Shown here piece after piece: positions 58,111 through 64,000 of a stretch of DNA of 64,000 nt. A model generated the notes under the pieces. The model saw only the letters and a list, made by a program, of their open reading frames with translations, was not told where the DNA came from and ran no database searches. Source of the DNA: Vibrio pomeroyi (GTDB lineage: Bacteria; Pseudomonadota; Gammaproteobacteria; Enterobacterales; Vibrionaceae); the NCBI RefSeq assembly GCF_024347595.1, contig NZ_AP025506.1, positions 2,294,001 through 2,358,000 on the forward strand, written 5' to 3'. Position 1 is the stretch's first letter; each line of letters starts with the position of its first letter. The position numbers and the translations under genes are program-made.

Positions 58111-58155
58111 TAGATACTTATTCTGGTTGAGTCGATTAATCTCGTACTTGAAAGG

Positions 58156-59463
58156 TTAATTGATTAACCCAAATGCACGAGGCAACGCTAAACTAATTTC
58201 AGGAATGAACGTAATAGCCAGCAGTGTGACGATCAATACGGCACAAAACGGCATGATACTTCTTATAACATTCTCAATTTTAGAACCACTGACACTACAA
58301 CCTACAAATAGCGCAGTACCAACGGGTGGCGTTGCAATGCCAATACATAAGTTGAAGATAATCATCATCGCAAAATGAATGGGATGCATGCCTAAATGCT
58401 CGGCTATCGGCATAAAGATAGGGGTAAAGATCAATACGGCTGGCGTTAGATCCATAAACATACCCACAATCAGTAGAATCAAATTCATCAGAATAAAGAT
58501 GATAATCGGATTATCTGAAATAGAGAGCATCCAATCACTGATCATTGTTGGTAGACCAGTAAAAGCCATTGCCCATGACATAATGGTAGAAGCACCAATC
58601 AAGAACAACATAATGCCAGTAACCTGAACGGTTTCTCTACAAATTACCGGGAAGTGCTCCCACTTGAGGGTTCGGTAACAGAGTGACAGTATAAAAGAGT
58701 ACAGAACCGCTATACATGCCCCTTCTGTTGCAGTGAACACACCACCAATAATACCGCCAATAACAACAACAATAAGCCCTAAGCTTGGCGTTGCTTGCCA
58801 AACAATATTGAGCACATCTTTCGTTGTAAAGCCGTCATTGGCACTTGTTTTATAGCCTTTCTTTTTAGCGATAAAATAGGCTACGACCATACAACTTAAA
58901 CCCATTAAAATACCTGGGACATAACCTGCGATAAACAGTGCCGCAACGGATGTTCCACCCGATACCACTGAAAATACGATCAGCGAATTACTCGGCGGTA
59001 TTAATAAACCAGCAGGGCAAGATGCAACGTTTACTGCTGTTGCTAAGTTTTTATCATAACCATCTTTTTCTAATTCAGGGCCTAAGGTTTTGCCTACCGC
59101 TGCTGCAGCTGCAACGGCTGATCCTGAAACGGCGCCAAACATCATATTTGCAAAGATATTAACGTGGAAAAGTGAACCAGGAATCCAACCCACCAAGAGC
59201 TTTGCAAGGTTGATCAGTCGACTCGCTATACCACCCACATTCATTATATTCCCAGCGAGGATAAAGAAAGGGATTGCTAATAAACTGAAACTATCGATAC
59301 CGGTAATAATTTTTTGACCCGCAGTAATACTTGCGACTTCAAACGGTAAGATGAAATACATGATCGTTAAAGATGACATAGCAATTGCAATCGCAATGGG
59401 CATGCTTATCGCGATCATGAATAAGAAGAGGCCTAGCAGCCAAACACCAATGGACAAATCCAT
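58156..59463 (-). CDS. TRAP transporter large membrane subunit (DctM family)
   Basis: This is a 435-residue protein with about 12 membrane helices and the DctM family pattern (GAVSGSAVAAAAAVG; MFMDLTPAVLIFTPIFMP). It is the Na+-driven translocation subunit of a TRAP transporter. It lies last in dctP-dctQ-dctM. Confidence 0.94.
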   Translation of the reverse strand: MDLSIGVWLLGLFLFMIAISMPIAIAIAMSSLTIMYFILPFEVASITAGQKIITGIDSFSLLAIPFFILAGNIMNVGGIASRLINLAKLLVGWIPGSLFHVNIFANMMFGAVSGSAVAAAAAVGKTLGPELEKDGYDKNLATAVNVASCPAGLLIPPSNSLIVFSVVSGGTSVAALFIAGYVPGILMGLSCMVVAYFIAKKKGYKTSANDGFTTKDVLNIVWQATPSLGLIVVVIGGIIGGVFTATEGACIAVLYSFILSLCYRTLKWEHFPVICRETVQVTGIMLFLIGASTIMSWAMAFTGLPTMISDWMLSISDNPIIIFILMNLILLIVGMFMDLTPAVLIFTPIFMPIAEHLGMHPIHFAMMIIFNLCIGIATPPVGTALFVGCSVSGSKIENVIRSIMPFCAVLIVTLLAITFIPEISLALPRAFGLIN

Positions 59464-59484
59464 AATATAAGGTCCTTTTATAAC

Positions 59485-59964
59485 TTACTTTTTATTGGGT
59501 TCACAAAAAAGATCAAACGTATTCATGACCAAATAGATGAGGATAATAACGGCTGAAATTGGCAATATTGAATAAACCGTCGACATCGGTAATTGCAGTG
59601 CTGGAGATAGTTGTTGTGTGGTTCTTCCCATTAAGGCAATACCACCTTGAAGCATTGCTAAAGAGACAAATGCGCCAGAAATTACATTGATGAGTAAATG
59701 CAGTGCTATGTGTGCTTTGCCCTTAAGATAACCGTCCAATAACGTTATTGCTAAATGTCCTTTGATACCAAATAAGTAACTTGCTCCCAATAACCCCAGC
59801 CATACCATCGCATAACGAGCAAGTTCATCAGTCCAGTTACTTGGGTCATTCAACACATAGCGACTAAAAACCTGCCAAGTGACCGTCACGACAAGTAACA
59901 TGAGTGCAAAAGAAGAGACAAAAAGAATCAACCTATCAAGTAGGTTTCTGAAAGTTGCTAACAT
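59485..59964 (-). CDS. TRAP transporter small membrane subunit (DctQ family)
   Basis: This is a 159-residue protein with four membrane helices and the family motif NWTDELARYAMVWLGLLGASY. ATG at 59964 is preferred (GAGG nine bases upstream) over a TTG five codons earlier that overlaps that ribosome site. It pairs with DctM. Confidence 0.92.
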   Translation of the reverse strand: MLATFRNLLDRLILFVSSFALMLLVVTVTWQVFSRYVLNDPSNWTDELARYAMVWLGLLGASYLFGIKGHLAITLLDGYLKGKAHIALHLLINVISGAFVSLAMLQGGIALMGRTTQQLSPALQLPMSTVYSILPISAVIILIYLVMNTFDLFCEPNKK

Positions 59965-60028
59965 GGGGTGATACCTCAAAAATTTTGCCTTAGCAGAACC
60001 AAGGCAAAATTATTTTCACTAATACTGG

Positions 60029-60988
60029 TTAAAGAACTTCAATTTTTTCAATGAATGAAGCTAATTTAGGGTCTTTTTTCGCTTCATCAATCATAGGTTT
60101 AACAGCTGCACGGAAAGGGGCTTTATCAACCTCAACAAACGTTACGCCTGCTTTGATTCCTTTCTCTTTGTTCATGTCATCTGTTGCGTCCCAGATCTTG
60201 ATCTGCTCTTCAAGAGACTCTGCTGCTGCTTCCTTTAAGATTTTTTGTTCGTCTGCCGTTAGTGAAGCCCATTTATATTCTGAAATGATGATCACATCAG
60301 GTGTCATCATGTGCTGGTCCATAGAGTAAAATTTAGCAACTTCACTGTGTTTCATTTCAACTAAGCTAGAAATATTGTTTTCAGCACCATCAATTACGCC
60401 TTGCTGCAGTGCCGTGTATACCTCATTGAAAGGTACAGGTGTTGCTTTACCACCTAATAGGTTGACCATTTCCATCATGGTTGGAGAGCCAGGAACTCGA
60501 ACTTTCATTCCTGCTAGATCGGCCGGCGAGTTAATTGCTTTTTTAGCGTAGAAGCTACGTGTACCTGAATCATAAAATGTAAGTCCAATGAAACCTTTAC
60601 CTTCGCTTGAAAGCAGCATCTCTTGTGCAGCTTCACTTCGCATGAACGTTCTCATATGTGGAACATCACGGAATAAGAAAGGCAGTGCATTAACTTTAAA
60701 CGTTGGTTCAAAAGATTCAGCTAATCCACCATTGATTTTCGCCATATCAATCGCGCCAGTAACAACTTGCTCAGCTTGGTCACGCTCAGAGCCTAGTTGA
60801 CCGTTCGGAAAGATCTTAATCGTAAGGTCACCATTCGATTTTTCTTTAACTTTATCAGCCATGATCACCATGCCTTGGTGAGCAGCGCTTTCTAGAGACA
60901 TTGCATGCCCTAGGGTCAAAGTTTTTGCTTGAGCTCCAAATGTCATGAGAATTGATGCTGCAGCAATCGTCAGTAGGTGTTTTTTCAT
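60029..60988 (-). CDS. TRAP transporter substrate-binding protein (DctP family)
   Basis: This 319-residue periplasmic protein has a signal peptide ending at AQA and DctP family motifs: the conserved Arg region MKVRVPGSP and GAENNISS. Its overall form resembles sugar-acid (uronate-type) binders more than the sialic-acid binder SiaP, but the ligand is not proven. GGAG lies upstream of the ATG. It is the first gene of the three-gene operon. Confidence 0.93.
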   Translation of the reverse strand: MKKHLLTIAAASILMTFGAQAKTLTLGHAMSLESAAHQGMVIMADKVKEKSNGDLTIKIFPNGQLGSERDQAEQVVTGAIDMAKINGGLAESFEPTFKVNALPFLFRDVPHMRTFMRSEAAQEMLLSSEGKGFIGLTFYDSGTRSFYAKKAINSPADLAGMKVRVPGSPTMMEMVNLLGGKATPVPFNEVYTALQQGVIDGAENNISSLVEMKHSEVAKFYSMDQHMMTPDVIIISEYKWASLTADEQKILKEAAAESLEEQIKIWDATDDMNKEKGIKAGVTFVEVDKAPFRAAVKPMIDEAKKDPKLASFIEKIEVL

Positions 60989-61123
60989 GTTCTTCTCCAG
61001 AATCCATTTTTGTAAGAGGTACAGTTTTATATGTCACGTTAGAACCGAGCTTGAGGTCAAAAAATCAATTGCATACCGCTTACCCGTGTAACGCTTCATT
61101 ACAATATTCTTACCCTATGAATT

Positions 61124-61134
61124 TTGTATTACAA
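61124..61134 (-). promoter_or_regulatory. GntR-family operator candidate upstream of the TRAP operon
   Basis: TTGTATTACAA is a perfect 5-1-5 inverted repeat and fits the GntR/FadR-type pattern TNGTNNNACNA. A half site (ATTACAAT) occurs nearby at about 61098-61105. No gntR gene is adjacent. Confidence 0.5.
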
Positions 61135-61192
61135 TAATATCTGTATATTTTGTGAACTAAGGTTCGTATGTGTGCTTGATGCTTGATTTGAT

Positions 61193-61208
61193 TGTGATAC
61201 CAATCATA
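61193..61208 (-). promoter_or_regulatory. CRP-like site upstream of the TRAP operon
   Basis: TGTGATACCAATCATA matches the CRP consensus TGTGANNNNNNTCACA at 9 of 10 positions. It lies about 205-220 bases before dctP, which is far for direct activation unless the promoter is distal. Confidence 0.4.
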
Positions 61209-61498
61209 CTTGGCACTATTTAAGCCACTAATTAGCCTAATTTAGGATTTATTTGGAATTCTGGGGATTTCAACTGCTTTAAGAACAAGATCTTAACTAA
61301 AAACCGGATACAAACTTGTGTTATTTTAAGACCTTAAAATCAATTTCGAAGCATGGGCAAAGAAGGATTCATCGATTGAAAAGTGGGATGTTAACTGCGC
61401 TTAGGAGAGGTGATAAAGGTAGAGCTTTGGTAACAAGAGTGGATAAACGGGTATGAGAGCAACGGCGGGAATCTTACCGGGTAGAATTGTTTGTAACA

Positions 61499-61532
61499 AA
61501 AATCCGAGAGCCTCACAGCTCTCGGATTTTTG
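61499..61532 (-). terminator. Terminator after the amino-acid binding protein gene
   Basis: A perfect 11-bp stem (AATCCGAGAGC / GCTCTCGGATT) with a 6-base loop is flanked by A and T runs. Confidence 0.9.
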
Positions 61533-61565
61533 TTTTTATTGATTTAACTTTAGACGCTAGCTCAA

Positions 61566-62342
61566 TTACAAATCACTACCATAGATATCAAACGTGAAGT
61601 ACTTCGAAGCAATCTTGTCGTAAGTACCGTTCGCTCTGATCTCTTCGATGGCGTTGTTGAACTGTTTTGCCAGTTTTGAATCCTGTTTTCTTAGGGCTAA
61701 AGCCGTGCCTTCGCCGATGTAGGCTTTGTCAGTTACCGCTTTACCTTTGAACTCAAAGCCCTCTCCTTCTTTCTTATCTAAGAAAGCGAGCGACAGTTGA
61801 TCGGAATTGCCGAAGGTAAGATCCAGACGGCCATTTTGCAGATCCAGATACACTTCATCTTGCCCTGTGTAACGCTTGATGTTGGCAACACTGCCAAACT
61901 TATCCGTTACATAACGGTCGTGAATCGTGCCTTGCTGAACACCGATGGTTTTACCCGCTAAGCCCTTCTCATCAATCGCAAATTCTGTGCTTTTGGCTGC
62001 AACAAACACGGCTGGTGTTTGGTAGTACTTATCAGTAAATAAGATTTTGCGCTTACGCTCTTCGGTAATACGCATAGAAGCCATGATCACATCTGACTTT
62101 CTTGCCAATAGGCTTGGAATCAACGAATCCCAGCTTTGTGATACCCAAGTACAATCGAGTTTAGCTTGCTCGCACAGAGCGTCAGCTATCTCGATATCAA
62201 ACCCGACAGGCACGCCTTCACTATTTTTGTAGTTGAATGGCGGATAGGTAAAGTCTGACGCCAAACGGATTTCTTTCGCCTGTACCGTTGTACCAAGTAA
62301 AGCGGCCGCACAAGCAAGTCCTAGTATTATCTTTTTCATCAT
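61566..62342 (-). CDS. Amino-acid ABC transporter periplasmic binding protein (HisJ/ArgT family)
   Basis: This 258-residue periplasmic protein has a signal peptide ending at VQA. It has family 3 solute-binding motifs (SDFTYPPFNYKN; GFDIEIADALCEQ; MASMRITEERKR) and resembles basic amino acid binders. ATG at 62342 has AGGA five bases before it. No permease or ATPase genes lie beside it, so it must share membrane components or act as a sensor. It follows the HisC-like gene closely. Confidence 0.88.
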   Translation of the reverse strand: MMKKIILGLACAAALLGTTVQAKEIRLASDFTYPPFNYKNSEGVPVGFDIEIADALCEQAKLDCTWVSQSWDSLIPSLLARKSDVIMASMRITEERKRKILFTDKYYQTPAVFVAAKSTEFAIDEKGLAGKTIGVQQGTIHDRYVTDKFGSVANIKRYTGQDEVYLDLQNGRLDLTFGNSDQLSLAFLDKKEGEGFEFKGKAVTDKAYIGEGTALALRKQDSKLAKQFNNAIEEIRANGTYDKIASKYFTFDIYGSDL

Positions 62343-62349
62343 TGCCATC

Positions 62350-63483
62350 CTAGATATGATCTTTGTCGAGTTGAAATTGAGGTTCTTTATCTTGAAGCTG
62401 TTGAGTTTGTTGCTTCTTTTCTAATTCGGTCTGGTAACTTGTAAGTGACGCTATCACTTCCGCCATGCTCTCTGGGCTACCAATACTGATTCGAACGCAG
62501 TGACGTAATGCAGGCTCATGATGTTGATTCCTTGTCACAATGCCATCTTTCGCCAATGCACTAAATAGCTCATATTCAGGCTTGTGGCGTAATAACACAA
62601 AGTTGGTTGAAGACGGGTAAACCTGCTCAATGAAATCAAACTGATTGAGTTCGCAAGCAAAGCGATTACGCAGTTCAACCAGCTTTGACGTTGCTTCTTG
62701 CATCACGGCAACACGCTCATGAGATAACGCCTCTAAAACTATCTGAGACGAGCAATCTGGCATTGGGTATGGCGGAATGAGCTTAGAAACATACTGCATC
62801 ACATTTTGACTCGCCAAGATAAAACCACAGCGTACTGCCGCAAGTCCAAATGCCTTAGACAAGGTGCGAATCACAACCAAATGTGGGTAGCGTTCAATCA
62901 GGTTCACCGCTGATGTTTGAGGTTCAAACTCAATATACGCTTCATCCACCACAACCAAAGATTTACCCTGAGTCCCTTCAAGCACCTGAATCAGATCCGA
63001 TTTCGGAATCACATTGCCTGTTGGGTTGTTCGGTGAACAAAGGAAAACAATATTGGCCAACTCGGCTTTATTCACGATGTCAGCAACGTCTAAGCTGAAA
63101 TCTTCCTGCAAAGGAGAGTCGAGCGTTTCAATCGCTAGTGCATCAGCGCAAAACTCATACATGGCATACGTTGGTGAACAGATAAGGATATTATCTTGAG
63201 CGGGTTTGCAGAATGTTCTGATCAGTAAGTCAATCGCTTCATCGGCACCACGCACCGCAACGGTTGCAGCATCAGTTCCGCAATAAGCTTGGTAAGCCTT
63301 GGCAATGTCTTGCGGTAAAAAGTCTGGGTAACGATTATGGCTGGCTTCTCCTTGAAACAGAGGGCTTTCCAATTCATTTGCGTTTAACCAGACACGTCCA
63401 TCACCACCAATTCTTCTTGCTGATTGATAAGGTATTAATTTTTTTACAGCCTGAGGCACTAAGTTATCAATAAAAGATGTCAA
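62350..63483 (-). CDS. HisC-like PLP aminotransferase (paralogue outside the his operon)
   Basis: This 377-residue class I/II aminotransferase is most like histidinol-phosphate aminotransferase. It has RRIGGDGRVWLNANELESP, SPNNPTGN, DEAYIEF, the PLP-lysine segment TLSKAFGLAAVRCGF and a C-terminal RISIG arginine. It is not beside other his genes; it is with a basic amino acid binding protein and a LysR regulator. It may act on another amino acid. The C terminus carries a short Gln- and Lys-rich extension. Confidence 0.8.
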   Translation of the reverse strand: MTSFIDNLVPQAVKKLIPYQSARRIGGDGRVWLNANELESPLFQGEASHNRYPDFLPQDIAKAYQAYCGTDAATVAVRGADEAIDLLIRTFCKPAQDNILICSPTYAMYEFCADALAIETLDSPLQEDFSLDVADIVNKAELANIVFLCSPNNPTGNVIPKSDLIQVLEGTQGKSLVVVDEAYIEFEPQTSAVNLIERYPHLVVIRTLSKAFGLAAVRCGFILASQNVMQYVSKLIPPYPMPDCSSQIVLEALSHERVAVMQEATSKLVELRNRFACELNQFDFIEQVYPSSTNFVLLRHKPEYELFSALAKDGIVTRNQHHEPALRHCVRISIGSPESMAEVIASLTSYQTELEKKQQTQQLQDKEPQFQLDKDHI

Positions 63484-63531
63484 GAAGCTATCCCTTTCAC
63501 ATAATCACAATGTCTTCACCACTGCTTTCAT

Positions 63532-63564
63532 ATTCAAAAAATGTGATTTATACACATATTGAAT
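63532..63564. promoter_or_regulatory. Candidate LysR-type operator in the divergent region
   Basis: An interrupted dyad has outer arms ATTCAA / TTGAAT and inner arms ATGTG / CACAT around an AT centre. Its place between a LysR-type gene and a divergent metabolic gene is typical of LysR binding regions. Confidence 0.4.
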
Positions 63565-63664
63565 CACTAATGATGAGTAAGTATTTACATTCAAACAGAA
63601 CACTATTGATAAATGAATCGAAATAATCACATAATAGCCATGATAAAAAATCATAGGTAACGAT

Positions 63665-64000
63665 ATGAACAACACACTCCCTTCAACCAAAACCTTGCTC
63701 GCATTCCTGTCTACCGCAAGGCATCTCAACTTTACACGCGCGGCACATGAGCTCAATGTGACGCAAGGTGCGGTGAGTCGTCAGGTATTGTCGTTTGAAG
63801 AAAGCCTTGGGTGTGATCTCTTCTATCGCCATGCTCGTGGTTTGTCATTAACGCCTAAAGGGGAAGAACTGGTTCCTCTCATTCAAGGGACCATTCAGCA
63901 GCTGCAATCAGCACTTAATCAGGTCGCGAGTTCTCCCTCTAAGATAAAACTCAATGCCCCGAGTTGTATTACCTCTTGGCTATTACCTAAGTTAATGTCG
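63665..64000 (+). CDS. LysR-family transcriptional regulator, N-terminal part
   Basis: The first 112 codons are present and the gene runs off the window. The N-terminal winged helix-turn-helix is clear (STARHLNFTRAAHELNVTQGAVSRQV...FYRHARGLSLTPKGE). AGGT precedes the ATG. It is divergent from the HisC-like gene and probably regulates it and the binding-protein gene; the ligand is unknown. Confidence 0.93.
   Translation, partial: MNNTLPSTKTLLAFLSTARHLNFTRAAHELNVTQGAVSRQVLSFEESLGCDLFYRHARGLSLTPKGEELVPLIQGTIQQLQSALNQVASSPSKIKLNAPSCITSWLLPKLMS

Larger units (their letters stand above)
60989..61500. other. TRAP operon upstream region
   Basis: Over 500 bases hold no supported gene. A GntR-type palindrome and a CRP-like site, listed separately, suggest carbon-source control of the TRAP operon. 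Confidence 0.5.

Overview
The window is a stretch of ordinary gamma-proteobacterial chromosome, almost certainly from a Vibrio and probably from the Splendidus clade. The reasons are the norspermidine pathway with a fused diaminobutyrate aminotransferase-decarboxylase, the FNR/NarP-type anaerobic respiration genes, the varA-uvrC-pgsA-tRNA block, the gyrA-ubiG-nrdAB-yfaE block and a trp operon with separate trpG and trpD. Genus and clade are inferred from gene content and protein similarity as I remember it; no search was run. No prophage, integron, insertion sequence or CRISPR array was seen.

Layout. 1-2.6 kb: an imelysin-like iron-regulated periplasmic protein with a Fur-like site, a stand-alone GTP cyclohydrolase II (ribA) behind a perfect Zur-type palindrome, and an unrecognised 58-residue protein. 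2.6-11 kb: the nitrite-ammonification system. nrfB-C-D-E-dsbE-nrfF run leftwards and nrfA runs rightwards from a shared control region that carries an FNR-like site, two NarP-type 7-2-7 sites and a perfect Fur-type palindrome. A periplasmic rhodanese and nrfG follow. 11-19.3 kb: gyrA, ubiG, nrdA-nrdB-yfaE. 19.3-24.6 kb: dmsD-napF on the left and dmsABC on the right, with a perfect FNR site between them. 24.6-34 kb: a CinA-family protein, a DUF3943 protein, a GcvR-like ACT protein, then the norspermidine genes interrupted by a 42-bp palindromic repeat family. 34.6-38.5 kb: a tRNA operon (Cys-Gly-Leu-Gly), pgsA, uvrC, varA. 38.9-46.7 kb: polB, a nucleotidyltransferase, efpL/yeiP, yciU, an RNA methyltransferase, rluB, yciO, rnm/trpH. 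46.8-54 kb: the complete trp operon with promoter-operator, leader peptide and attenuator. 54-64 kb: slipin and NfeD, a DAACS symporter with a PurR-type palindrome upstream, a TRAP transporter with a GntR-type operator candidate, and an amino-acid binding protein with a HisC-like aminotransferase divergent from a LysR regulator that runs off the window.

Two themes connect the genes. The first is anaerobic respiration: NrfA and its electron-transfer and haem-attachment partners, DMSO reductase with its chaperone and ferredoxin, and FNR/NarP control of both. The second is metal-responsive control: Fur-type sites at the imelysin and nrf genes, and a Zur-type site at the zinc enzyme RibA. Nothing here looks like a wholly new system. 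The observations most worth following are the Zur-type box before ribA, the Fur-type box in the nrf control region, the 42-bp repeat family, the PurR-type box before the symporter, and a nucleotidyltransferase with an altered metal-binding motif.
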